Source: Bacteroides neonati (GTDB lineage: Bacteria; Bacteroidota; Bacteroidia; Bacteroidales; Bacteroidaceae). From it: a DNA stretch of 64,000 bases. The DNA is taken from NCBI RefSeq assembly GCF_000499785.1, contig NZ_HG726023.1, forward strand, positions 511,926-575,925. The letters are read 5' to 3'. Below are positions 45,307 through 54,047 of this stretch, one piece after another; positions within the stretch are counted from its first letter, which is position 1; each line of letters starts with the position of its first letter. Position numbers and translations under genes: made by a program. The notes under the pieces are model-generated. The model had not been told where the DNA came from. It searched no databases and saw only the letters and a program-made list of their open reading frames with translations.

Positions 45307-48282
45307 ATGCTCAGTAAATATAAATTAAATCAACTTTACTTTAAAGATACACAGTTTGCCAACCTGATGACGCGCCGTATTTTTAATGTACTCTTGATAG
45401 CCAACCCCTACGACGCTTTTATGCTCGAAGATGACGGACGAATCGATGAGAAGATTTTTAATGAATATACCTCGCTTTCGTTGCGCTATCCGCCTCGTTT
45501 TACACAAGTCTCTACCGAAGAAGAGGCAGAAGCACAGCTCGAAAAGGTCTCTTTTGATCTGGTTATCTGTATGCCCAGTACCGGCGATAATGATAGTTTC
45601 GACATCGGTCGGCACATTAAGAGCAAATACGATCACATCCCCATTGTTATCTTGACACCCTTTAGTCACGGTATCACCAAGCGAATCAAAAACGAAGACC
45701 TTAGTGCCTTCGAGTATGTGTTCTGCTGGCTGGGCAATACCGATCTGCTGCTTTCTATCATCAAGCTGATAGAGGATAAGATGAATCTGGAGCATGATGT
45801 GGCCGAGGTGGGCGTACAACTTATTCTGTTGGTCGAAGACGGTATTCGCTTCTATTCGTCTATCTTGCCCAATCTTTATAAATTTGTATTGAAACAGAGT
45901 CAAGAGTTCTCTACCGAAGCCTTGAACGCGCATCAGCGTACGTTGCGTATGCGAGGTCGTCCTAAAATAGTACTGGCACGTACGTACGAGGAGGCGATGG
46001 CAATTTACAATAAGTATACCAACAATATTCTCGGTGTGATTACCGATGTGCGTTTTCCCCGTGTAGAGCGTGGCGAGAAAGATCCGCTTGCAGGGATCAA
46101 GCTTTGTGCCGAAGTGCGGAAGCGGGATGAGTTTGTTCCGCTCATTATTCAATCGTCCGAGTCGGGGAACGCAGCCTATGCCGCTAAGTATGGTGCCAGC
46201 TTTATCGATAAGAACTCGAAAAAGATGGATGTCGATTTACGGCGCATAGTAGCCGACGACTTTGGGTTTGGCGACTTTATTTTCCGAAATCCCGATACAC
46301 TCGAAGAGATAGCCCGCGTGCGAAACCTGAAGGAGTTGCAAAACATCCTGTTCGCTATCCCTGCCGAATCATTTCTGTATCACATCAGTCGCAATCACGT
46401 GTCGCGTTGGCTCTATTCGAGAGCCATGTTTCCGGTTGCCGAGTTCTTGCGCCCTATTACTTGGAACAGTCTACAAGATGTCGATGCTCATCGAAAGATT
46501 ATTTTCGAGGCCATCATCAAGTATCGTAAAATGAAGAACCAGGGTGTTGTTGCTGTATTTAAGCGCGACCGCTTCGACCGTTACTCCAACTTTGCCCGCA
46601 TTGGCGAAGGCTCATTGGGCGGTAAAGGGCGCGGTCTGGCATTTATTGACAATATGGTGAAGCGCTATCCCGAGTTCGAAATGTTTGAGAATGCGCAGGT
46701 TGCCATTCCCAAAACGGTGGTACTCTGTACCGATGTGTTCGACGAGTTTATGGATACCAACAACCTCTATCAGGTTGCGCTTTCGGATGCCGATGATGAT
46801 ACGATTCTGAAATACTTCCTGAAAGCTAAGTTGCCCGATAGCTTGGTCGAAGACTTCTTTACTTTCTTCGATGTGGTCAAAGCTCCTTTGGCTATCCGTT
46901 CGTCTTCGTTGCTCGAAGACTCCCACTATCAACCGTTTGCAGGAATCTACAACACCTATATGATTCCTTATCTGGATGATCGGTATGAGATGTTGCGTAT
47001 GCTTTCCGATGCCATCAAGGGCGTGTATGCTTCGGTCTATTTCAAAGATAGTAAAGCCTATATGCAGGCTACCTCTAACGTGATTGACCAGGAGAAGATG
47101 GCAGTTATCCTTCAAGAAGTGGTGGGCAATCAGTACGGCGACCGCTACTATCCGTCGATGTCAGGTGTGGCGCGTTCGCTCAATTACTATCCGATTGGAG
47201 ACGAGAAAGCCGAAGAGGGTACGGTGAATCTGGCTCTGGGACTAGGCAAATATATTGTCGATGGCGGCATGACGTTACGTTTCTCTCCCTATCATCCGCA
47301 TCAGGTATTGCAGACCAGTGAGATGGAGATGGCACTTCGCGAAACCCAGACTCGTTTTTATGCGTTGGATTTAAAGAATGCAGGCGAAGAGTTCTCGATA
47401 GACGATGGGTTCAATCTCTTGAAACTTCATGTAAAGGAAGCCGAAAAAGATGGTGCGTTGCGTTATATCGCTTCTACCTACGATCCGTACGATCAGGTTA
47501 TTCGCGACGGACTTTACCCCGGTGGGCGCAAAGTCATCACCTTTGCCAACATCTTGCAACACGATGTGTTTCCGCTGGCACATATCTTGCAGTTAGTGCT
47601 GCGTTATAGTGAGCAAGAGATGCGCAGACCGGTCGAAATAGAGTTTGCCGCCACCTTGAACCGCGAGTACGATAAAACAGGAACGTTCTATTTGTTGCAA
47701 ATACGCCCCATTGTCGATTCGAAGGACATGCTCGATGAAGACCTTTCGATTATTCCCGATGATGAGATCTTATTGCGCTCAAATAACTCACTCGGACACG
47801 GTATTATCAATGATGTGTGCGATATCATCTATGTGAAAACCGATGGATACAGTGCTTCCAATAATCAAACGATTGCCTGGGAGATCGAAAAGATGAATCA
47901 GCAGTTTGTAGCCGAAGGAAAGAATTATGTATTGGTGGGTCCCGGTCGTTGGGGAAGTAGCGATACATGGCTGGGTATCCCGGTTAAGTGGCCCCATATT
48001 TCTGCCGCCCGGGTCATTGTAGAGGCGGGATTGACCAATTACAGGGTAGATCCGAGTCAAGGAACCCATTTCTTTCAGAATCTTACTTCGTTTGGTGTGG
48101 GTTACTTTACGATCAATGCGTTTATGAATGATGGCATATACAATCAGGATTTCCTGAATGCCCAACCGGCAGTGGAAGAAACAACGTTTCTGCGACACGT
48201 TCGTTTTGAAAAACCGATAGTGGTCAAAATGAATGGAAAGAAAAAGCTGGGAGTGGTGTTGATGCCTAATGCATCAAAATAG
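45307..48282 (+). CDS. Double-receiver protein with PEP-synthase/PPDK-type ATP-grasp domain
   Basis: A 991-residue cytoplasmic protein. Residues 25-165 are a receiver-like domain without the phospho-acceptor pattern (VLLIANPYDAF, then FDLVICMPSTGD). Residues 175-345 are a second receiver with LILLVEDG, the candidate phosphorylated Asp247 in ITDVRFP, a Ser in IIQSSESG and Lys in FIDKNSKK. From about 430 comes the PEP/pyruvate-binding ATP-grasp domain: GEGSLGGKGRGLAFIDNM, PLAIRSSSLLEDS and YLLQIRPI. The swivelling phospho-histidine domain and PEP-binding barrel of real PEP synthase are absent. It is 108 nt upstream of the Pls-like gene on the same strand. A -7 box TACTTTTG lies at 45275-45282. 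Confidence 0.85.
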   Translation: MLSKYKLNQLYFKDTQFANLMTRRIFNVLLIANPYDAFMLEDDGRIDEKIFNEYTSLSLRYPPRFTQVSTEEEAEAQLEKVSFDLVICMPSTGDNDSFDIGRHIKSKYDHIPIVILTPFSHGITKRIKNEDLSAFEYVFCWLGNTDLLLSIIKLIEDKMNLEHDVAEVGVQLILLVEDGIRFYSSILPNLYKFVLKQSQEFSTEALNAHQRTLRMRGRPKIVLARTYEEAMAIYNKYTNNILGVITDVRFPRVERGEKDPLAGIKLCAEVRKRDEFVPLIIQSSESGNAAYAAKYGASFIDKNSKKMDVDLRRIVADDFGFGDFIFRNPDTLEEIARVRNLKELQNILFAIPAESFLYHISRNHVSRWLYSRAMFPVAEFLRPITWNSLQDVDAHRKIIFEAIIKYRKMKNQGVVAVFKRDRFDRYSNFARIGEGSLGGKGRGLAFIDNMVKRYPEFEMFENAQVAIPKTVVLCTDVFDEFMDTNNLYQVALSDADDDTILKYFLKAKLPDSLVEDFFTFFDVVKAPLAIRSSSLLEDSHYQPFAGIYNTYMIPYLDDRYEMLRMLSDAIKGVYASVYFKDSKAYMQATSNVIDQEKMAVILQEVVGNQYGDRYYPSMSGVARSLNYYPIGDEKAEEGTVNLALGLGKYIVDGGMTLRFSPYHPHQVLQTSEMEMALRETQTRFYALDLKNAGEEFSIDDGFNLLKLHVKEAEKDGALRYIASTYDPYDQVIRDGLYPGGRKVITFANILQHDVFPLAHILQLVLRYSEQEMRRPVEIEFAATLNREYDKTGTFYLLQIRPIVDSKDMLDEDLSIIPDDEILLRSNNSLGHGIINDVCDIIYVKTDGYSASNNQTIAWEIEKMNQQFVAEGKNYVLVGPGRWGSSDTWLGIPVKWPHISAARVIVEAGLTNYRVDPSQGTHFFQNLTSFGVGYFTINAFMNDGIYNQDFLNAQPAVEETTFLRHVRFEKPIVVKMNGKKKLGVVLMPNASK

Positions 48283-48390
48283 AGGTGTACATTCAGTTGA
48301 ATAAAACTTGAATAACCGGACTATTAAATTAATAAAAAACTCTAACTTTATTTATGCTGAACTGTTTTATATAATATAACTGAGTGAAGC

Positions 48391-51300
48391 ATGATAAACA
48401 ATGAAATGATGCTCGATGAATGGGTGGAGAGTATGCTCTCCAAGTCTCCCGACAAGGTGATAATCGAGCAAGGGGACATTGACATTCCTTGTCGGGAATT
48501 TTTGGAATATGCCAACAAACTTTCCCATTGGTTGAGGAAAGAGGGAGTCGAAAGGGAAGACAAAGTAATTATACTTCTTCCACGTTGTTACCAAGTCTAT
48601 ATCGCTATGCTGGGGGTGCTTAAAAGCGGTGCGGCTTATATTCCTCTCGACCCTGAGATACCGGCCGAAAGAGTTAACTTCATTGTTTCCGATTCGGGAG
48701 CCAAAGTCATAATTACCGCCGATTCAATTCTGGAAAGAACAGGCTCTTTTCTACCACAAGCTCGTCTCTTTACAATGGAGCACGATTGGAATTACTTAGA
48801 TAGCTTTCCGTCGCAAGCCCCTTTTGTTCCTAATCGTACAACGAGCGATCTTTGTTATATTATTTATACATCCGGTACCAGTGGAAACCCCAAAGGAGTG
48901 CTGCTCGAGCATCGGAATGTTATCAATTACCTGAAAGCTGCTCAACAAATCTATCCCATCGCTCCCGACGACCGTGTGTTGCAAGGGTTCTCCGTATCTT
49001 TTGATGCCTCGGTCGAAGAAATCTGGTTGCCTTTGTCGGTGGGTGCCACATTGGTGGTAGGAACCTACGATATTATGCGTAGTGGCGATCGGTTTTCGTC
49101 TATCGTTGCCGATTTGCGTATTACCTTTCTCTCTTGTGCTCCCACCTTGCTTTCTATGGTAAAGGAGGAAATCCCCGGCTTACGCATTTTAATATTCGGT
49201 GGTGAGGTTTGCCCCACCCATCTTGCCAAGCGGTGGTGTAAAAACGGGCGGACGGTTTACAATACCTATGGACCTACCGAGGCAACGGTGATTGCCACCT
49301 ATTCGGTGCTTGATGGAGAGTCGGAAGTAACTATTGGGAAACCTCTCCCGGAGTATGATGTTTTTCTGGTCGATGAGAATCTCAGTCCTGTTGGTGTGGG
49401 CGAGGAAGGCGAAATACTTATTGGTGGCGAAAGTGTTGCCCGTGGATACTTGAACAGGGAGGATCTTACTTCAACGAAGTTTGTTCACACCGACCGGATG
49501 AACGGACAACTTACCCGCTTTTATCGTTCGGGCGATATTGGTCGTTACAATGCAGATGGCGACATTGTTTTTGTAGGGCGTTCCGATGCTCAAATCAAAG
49601 TACGCGGTTTTCGAGTAGAATTGGCCGAGATTGAAGTACTACTGTTAGCTTCTAATGGTATTCAAGCTGCTGCGGTAGCATTGGATGTAGAGTCCCAACA
49701 GTTGGCAGCCTACGTAGTGATGGAAGGCAATGAAGAGCTCAATCGTAATGAAGTAGCCAAGTTGCTACGCGATAAGCTACCTTATTATATGATTCCTTCT
49801 ACGCTCGATATTATTGATTCACTACCCGTTACAACCAGTCAGAAGGTGGATCGCAAGCGATTGCCCAAACCTTCTGCTCCCTTAACAAAACCTTCCTCTC
49901 ACCGAACAATTATTTCTCCTAAAACAGAACTGGAGAAGAAGTTGATTCACGCTCTTGCTACTCATTTTGATCGCGAAGATATTTCGTTGTCCGATCACTT
50001 TTTCAATGACCTTGGCGGACACTCGCTGTTGGCTGCCGTTATCGTTTCCGAACTTCGCGAACAGAAATTATTCTCCAACCTTTCGGTAATGGATATTTAT
50101 CAGCATCCTGTATTGACCGATTTGGTCGACTGCCTGACCCTAAAATCAATTAAAGAGAATCATTACCAACAGCGAAAGATACATATTCCTTCCAACCTCT
50201 CCTTTTATCTATGTTCGCTGGCACAAGGCGTAAGCATGGTATTCATTGCCTTATTGTTTGGTATTGAGTGGTTGGGACCGTTTTTCGTTTACTCCTATTA
50301 TTATCAGGCAGACAATGGGGTTCTCTATTCATTGTCCATGATGCTGTCGATGTACTTCGCATTACTGCCTACCCTTTCTTTGTTGGTTATTGGGTTGAAG
50401 TGGTTGGTGATTGGTCGTATTCGGGCGGGCGACTACAAACTCTGGGGATGGTACTATTTCCGCTTTTGGCTGGCCGATAAGTTTATCATGATTTGTCCGG
50501 TTGTTTACTTTACCGGTACTCCCATTATGAATGTTTTCCTGAAACTGTTGGGTGCACATATTGGTAAGAATAGCTACATTAACACCAATGCCATATCGGC
50601 TTATGACCTGCTTACTATTGGCGACAATGTGAGTATCTGCACCGACTCTCACCTCAAAGGCTTTATCATCTCAGACGGTTACCTGCATATTGGTCGAATT
50701 GATATCGAAGATCAGTGCTTTGTTGGTACCCGTTGCCACCTTTCTCACAATACCCGGATGTGTCGCAACTCTTCGACCGAAGATCTGACCTTGATTCCCG
50801 AAGGAACCATTGTGCCTGAGAATGAAAACTGGCAAGGTTCAGCAGGAGAAAGGATAGGAGTGAATGGTAAACAAGAAACCCGTAAACTCTGGACCTTATC
50901 GGGCACCTTGCTCTATGGTATCGGTGTCTTTCTGATTCCCCTTATCACCATGATTGCCTATGTGCCGGGTATGATGCTTATCACCCATGTGGACTATAAG
51001 TATGAGAATTATTATTTTCTGTTTCTAACGTTGGTCGTGGCGTTTTCTTTTGTTGTCATTCTTACATTGTTGATCGCTTTGTTTAAATGGACCTTGTTGG
51101 GACGGATCAAAGAGGGACGCTATCCCATTAATTCGACCTTCTACTACCGGAAATGGTTTTTCGATCAGTTAATGAAACTCAGCCTGCAAGTCATTGGTAC
51201 GCTCTATACCACCCTTTACTTGCAACATTGGTTCAAGTTGCTGGGTGTGAAGATGGGAAAACGGATGGAGGTCTCTACGGTCGAGTTTATTTCGCCCGAC

Positions 51301-52281
51301 TTGCTGGTCACTGGCGATGAATGCTTCCTTGCCGATTCGGTTTCTGTCGGTGCTTCGCATGTTCGTAACGGGTATATTACCATTGCTAAAACGTATATTG
51401 GCGATCGAACTTTTGTGGGCAATAGTGCTGTACTTAGTCCCGGTAGCCGATTGGGTAGCGATGTATTGGTGGGTGTTTTGTCGAAAATGGACAAACAAGA
51501 CCTGCCTGCCCCTGATGGTACTTCGTGGTTCGGTTCGCCTGCTATGTTTCTTCCCAAGCGAGACATCAATACGGAGTTTTCGGTAGATCGTACTTATAAA
51601 CCCAGTCGTAAACTTTTTGCTTTGCGCTATTTTGTTGAGTTTTTCAGGGTAGTACTGCCATCGACTTTCTTTATTGTACTGGCATCATTGATTACGAATA
51701 TATCCTCCAATTTGCAGGTAGAGAAATCCTTAATTGAGCTGTTCTTTATCTTTCCTTTCCTGTATTTAGGAACCGGTATTCTGGGTTGTTTTATTATGGC
51801 TCTTTTCAAATGGATTATCATCGGACGTTATCGGCCTTGTAATAAACCCCTGTGGAGTGGTTTTGTGTGGCGTAGCGAATTAGTAACAGGGTTGTATGAG
51901 AACTTTCTGGTACTCTTCTTCTTGAATATGCTGACCGGAAGTGTATTTATTAAATATCCCTTGCGTCTGCTGGGATGCAAAATCGGTAATAAATGCTGTC
52001 TCTACTCAACACAAATAACCGAATTTGACTTGCTTCATGTAGGCGACCGTTCGGTGTTGAATGATAATTGTACCATGCAAACCCATTTGTTTGAGGATCG
52101 TGTGATGAAGATGTCGGATGTGGTTATCGGCGAAAACTGCAATGTGGGTGGAATGGCAGTTGTGTTATACGATTCGCACATGGAAAATGGATCCTCGCTC
52201 GAACCGCTCTCTATCTTGATGAAGGGAGAGTCATTACCTGCTGAAACAACCTTTGTCGGAGCACCGTCAAAGCGCGTATGA
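48391..52281 (+). CDS. Pls/PosA-type nonribosomal peptide synthetase (A-T plus three membrane-linked C-terminal domains)
   Basis: A 1296-residue single-module synthetase. The adenylation domain (about 1-495) has YTSGTSGNPKG (A3), NTYGPTEAT (A5), YRSGDIGRY (A7) and the catalytic Lys485 in SQKVDRKRLP. The carrier domain (510-590) has GGHSLLA with Ser545 for the pantetheine arm. The rest alternates membrane helices (about 605-710, 835-935, 1080-1185) with three hexapeptide-like domains (716-823, 946-1056, 1189-1296), each opening with a LLG-x-K/H-x-G motif. This is the layout of epsilon-poly-L-lysine synthetase (about 1319 residues), where the three domains link monomers by isopeptide bonds. Pocket residues aligned by eye to GrsA give D205 A206 E209 S248 I268 G270 T292 V300 I301 K485, close to lysine-type codes. 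Confidence 0.88.
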   Translation: MINNEMMLDEWVESMLSKSPDKVIIEQGDIDIPCREFLEYANKLSHWLRKEGVEREDKVIILLPRCYQVYIAMLGVLKSGAAYIPLDPEIPAERVNFIVSDSGAKVIITADSILERTGSFLPQARLFTMEHDWNYLDSFPSQAPFVPNRTTSDLCYIIYTSGTSGNPKGVLLEHRNVINYLKAAQQIYPIAPDDRVLQGFSVSFDASVEEIWLPLSVGATLVVGTYDIMRSGDRFSSIVADLRITFLSCAPTLLSMVKEEIPGLRILIFGGEVCPTHLAKRWCKNGRTVYNTYGPTEATVIATYSVLDGESEVTIGKPLPEYDVFLVDENLSPVGVGEEGEILIGGESVARGYLNREDLTSTKFVHTDRMNGQLTRFYRSGDIGRYNADGDIVFVGRSDAQIKVRGFRVELAEIEVLLLASNGIQAAAVALDVESQQLAAYVVMEGNEELNRNEVAKLLRDKLPYYMIPSTLDIIDSLPVTTSQKVDRKRLPKPSAPLTKPSSHRTIISPKTELEKKLIHALATHFDREDISLSDHFFNDLGGHSLLAAVIVSELREQKLFSNLSVMDIYQHPVLTDLVDCLTLKSIKENHYQQRKIHIPSNLSFYLCSLAQGVSMVFIALLFGIEWLGPFFVYSYYYQADNGVLYSLSMMLSMYFALLPTLSLLVIGLKWLVIGRIRAGDYKLWGWYYFRFWLADKFIMICPVVYFTGTPIMNVFLKLLGAHIGKNSYINTNAISAYDLLTIGDNVSICTDSHLKGFIISDGYLHIGRIDIEDQCFVGTRCHLSHNTRMCRNSSTEDLTLIPEGTIVPENENWQGSAGERIGVNGKQETRKLWTLSGTLLYGIGVFLIPLITMIAYVPGMMLITHVDYKYENYYFLFLTLVVAFSFVVILTLLIALFKWTLLGRIKEGRYPINSTFYYRKWFFDQLMKLSLQVIGTLYTTLYLQHWFKLLGVKMGKRMEVSTVEFISPDLLVTGDECFLADSVSVGASHVRNGYITIAKTYIGDRTFVGNSAVLSPGSRLGSDVLVGVLSKMDKQDLPAPDGTSWFGSPAMFLPKRDINTEFSVDRTYKPSRKLFALRYFVEFFRVVLPSTFFIVLASLITNISSNLQVEKSLIELFFIFPFLYLGTGILGCFIMALFKWIIIGRYRPCNKPLWSGFVWRSELVTGLYENFLVLFFLNMLTGSVFIKYPLRLLGCKIGNKCCLYSTQITEFDLLHVGDRSVLNDNCTMQTHLFEDRVMKMSDVVIGENCNVGGMAVVLYDSHMENGSSLEPLSILMKGESLPAETTFVGAPSKRV

Positions 52282-52300
52282 TACAGAGTGAATGAAACAG

Positions 52301-52340
52301 AGAAAGGGATGACAAAATGTTACTTTTGTTCATCCCTTTC
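52301..52340. terminator. Terminator between the Pls-like gene and the second GDH gene
   Basis: Arms AAAGGGATGA plus CAAAA (about 52303-52317) and TTTTGTTCATCCCTTT (52324-52339) with a 6-nt loop and one bulge, placed between two convergent genes and followed by a T-rich stretch. Confidence 0.78.
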
Positions 52341-52382
52341 TTACTTATCGTTTCGACTATTGGCTTTCTATCGTTTTGCTGA

Positions 52383-53717
52383 TTATAAAATGCCTTGTGC
52401 CATCATTGCTTTGGCTACTTTCATAAAGCCGGCTACGTTGGCGCCTTTCACGTAGTTCACATATCCGTCTGGTTCTGTACCGTATTGTACGCATGCTTCG
52501 TGAATGCTTTGCATGATGCTCTTCAGCTTTTCGTCTACCTCTTCTTCGCTCCAGCTTAGTTTGATAGAGTTTTGTGTCATTTCCAAGCCCGATACAGATA
52601 CTCCACCGGCGTTGGCTGCCTTGCCCGGAGCATAGAGAATCTTTGCATCCTGGAATACTTTAACCGCTTCGGGTGTCGAAGGCATATTGGCACCTTCGCT
52701 AACAGCGATACAGCCGTTGGTTACCAGCGTACGAGCGTGGTCACCGTTCAATTCATTTTGAGTAGCCGAAGGAAGGGCGATGTCGCATTTCTCTCCCCAA
52801 GGTTTGGCTCCTTCTACGTACTTACAGCCGTATGTCTCTGCATACTCACGGATACGTCCACGATACAGGTTTTTCAGTTCCATGATGTAGTTCAACTTCT
52901 CGCGATCGATGCCTTCTGGATCGTAGATATAGCCGTCAGAGTCTGAGCAAGTCACTACCTTACCACCCAGTTCGATTACTTTCTCAATGGTATATTGAGC
53001 TACGTTGCCCGAACCCGATACCACACAAGTCTTGCCTTTCAGATCGGTACCTTGCTTTTTCAGCATCTCCATTAAGAAGTAGATGTTACCATAACCGGTA
53101 GCCTCAGGGCGAATCAGTGAACCACCGAACTCGCGACCTTTGCCTGTGAAGGTTCCGGTGAATTCGCGTGTTAATTTCTTGTACATACCGAACATGAAGC
53201 CTACTTCGCGGCCGCCTACACCAATGTCACCTGCGGGTACATCGGTCTCAGGGCCAATATGACGCCACAATTCAAGCATAAATGATTGTACGAAGCGCAT
53301 TACTTCGCCGTTTGACTTGCCACGTGGAGAGAAGTCTGCACCACCTTTGCCACCACCCATCGGGAGTGTAGTCAATGAATTTTTGAATGTTTGCTCAAAA
53401 GCAAGGAATTTAAGAATGGAGAGATTGACAGAAGCGTGGAAGCGAATACCCCCTTTGTATGGACCGATAGCATTGTTGTGCTGTACGCGGTAACCCATAT
53501 TGGTTTGTACGTTGCCTTTATCATCTACCCAGGTTACACGAAACTGGTATACTCTTTCCGGAATACAAAGACGCTCAATCAGGTTGGCTTTGTCAAATTC
53601 AGGGTGCTTGTTGTACTCTTCTTCAATTGTAGAAAGTACCTCTTCTACGGCTTGATGATACTCCGGTTCGTTGGGGAATCTTCTCTTCAAATTTTCTAAT
53701 ACCTTCTCTGCATTCAT
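52383..53717 (-). CDS. Glutamate dehydrogenase, hexameric type, paralogue 2
   Basis: A 444-residue enzyme clearly homologous along its length to the one at 41418. Shared blocks include PMGGGKGGADFSPRGKS, DVPAGDIGVGGREVGFMFGM and VNYVKGANVAGFMKVA. The coenzyme loop is VVSGSGNVAQYTIEKV, different from paralogue 1. The promoter (-33 TTG, 19 nt, -7 TACTTTTG at 53768-53775) is strong, which suggests high expression. Two such genes about 10 kb apart with the Pls-like gene between them is a conserved-looking arrangement in Bacteroides, but I infer this from memory. Confidence 0.93.
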   Translation of the reverse strand: MNAEKVLENLKRRFPNEPEYHQAVEEVLSTIEEEYNKHPEFDKANLIERLCIPERVYQFRVTWVDDKGNVQTNMGYRVQHNNAIGPYKGGIRFHASVNLSILKFLAFEQTFKNSLTTLPMGGGKGGADFSPRGKSNGEVMRFVQSFMLELWRHIGPETDVPAGDIGVGGREVGFMFGMYKKLTREFTGTFTGKGREFGGSLIRPEATGYGNIYFLMEMLKKQGTDLKGKTCVVSGSGNVAQYTIEKVIELGGKVVTCSDSDGYIYDPEGIDREKLNYIMELKNLYRGRIREYAETYGCKYVEGAKPWGEKCDIALPSATQNELNGDHARTLVTNGCIAVSEGANMPSTPEAVKVFQDAKILYAPGKAANAGGVSVSGLEMTQNSIKLSWSEEEVDEKLKSIMQSIHEACVQYGTEPDGYVNYVKGANVAGFMKVAKAMMAQGIL

Positions 53718-53767
53718 AATTCTGTTTTTTTATTCTACGTAATTGTGATTATTTGCTTTTTCCATTG

Positions 53768-53797
53768 CAAAAGTAAACATAAAAATTAAACTTACAA
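53768..53797 (-). promoter_or_regulatory. Promoter of glutamate dehydrogenase paralogue 2
   Basis: On the minus strand TTG (53797-53795), a 19-nt spacer and TACTTTTG (53775-53768), about 50 nt before the ATG at 53717. Confidence 0.75.
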
Positions 53798-53814
53798 GCA
53801 AATTATAAAGAAAA

Positions 53815-53850
53815 ACGGCATAAAACATTAATTTTGATGTTTTATGCCGT
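53815..53850 (-). terminator. Terminator of the malic enzyme operon
   Basis: A perfect 14-bp stem, ACGGCATAAAACAT (53815-53828) with ATGTTTTATGCCGT (53837-53850), with A and T tracts on both sides. On the minus strand it closes the maeB and small membrane protein unit. Confidence 0.88.
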
Positions 53851-53870
53851 AAAAAACGAATAAAAAGATA

Positions 53871-54047
53871 TTATTTATTCTTTTTCATTGATTTATAGAC
53901 AGGAATAAACACAAAAGCAGCAGATAATGCAAGCGTTATGATTGTAATTCCATCAATTCGTTCTGAATAGACGATAATCATATAGCAAAGTGCCATCCAA
54001 AGAAGGATAATGCAAACTATTTGTGATCTGGATAACTTTCGTTTCAT
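53871..54047 (-). CDS. Small two-helix membrane protein coupled to malic enzyme (58 residues)
   Basis: 58 codons from ATG 54047 to TAA 53871: a basic start MKRKLSRSQ, a first hydrophobic helix VCIILLWMALCYMIIVY, a short polar turn SERIDG, a second helix ITIITLALSAAFVFIPVY, and a basic end KSMKKNK. The ATG overlaps the TGA of maeB (ATGA), the hallmark of translational coupling, and the operon terminator follows 20 nt after its stop. It is probably a genuine inner-membrane microprotein. Its function is unknown. Confidence 0.7.
   Translation of the reverse strand: MKRKLSRSQIVCIILLWMALCYMIIVYSERIDGITIITLALSAAFVFIPVYKSMKKNK

Noticed and set aside
45325..46152. A 275-codon frame antisense to the receiver/PEP-like gene
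   Set aside because: Shadow frame; the plus strand has clear receiver motifs over the same bases.
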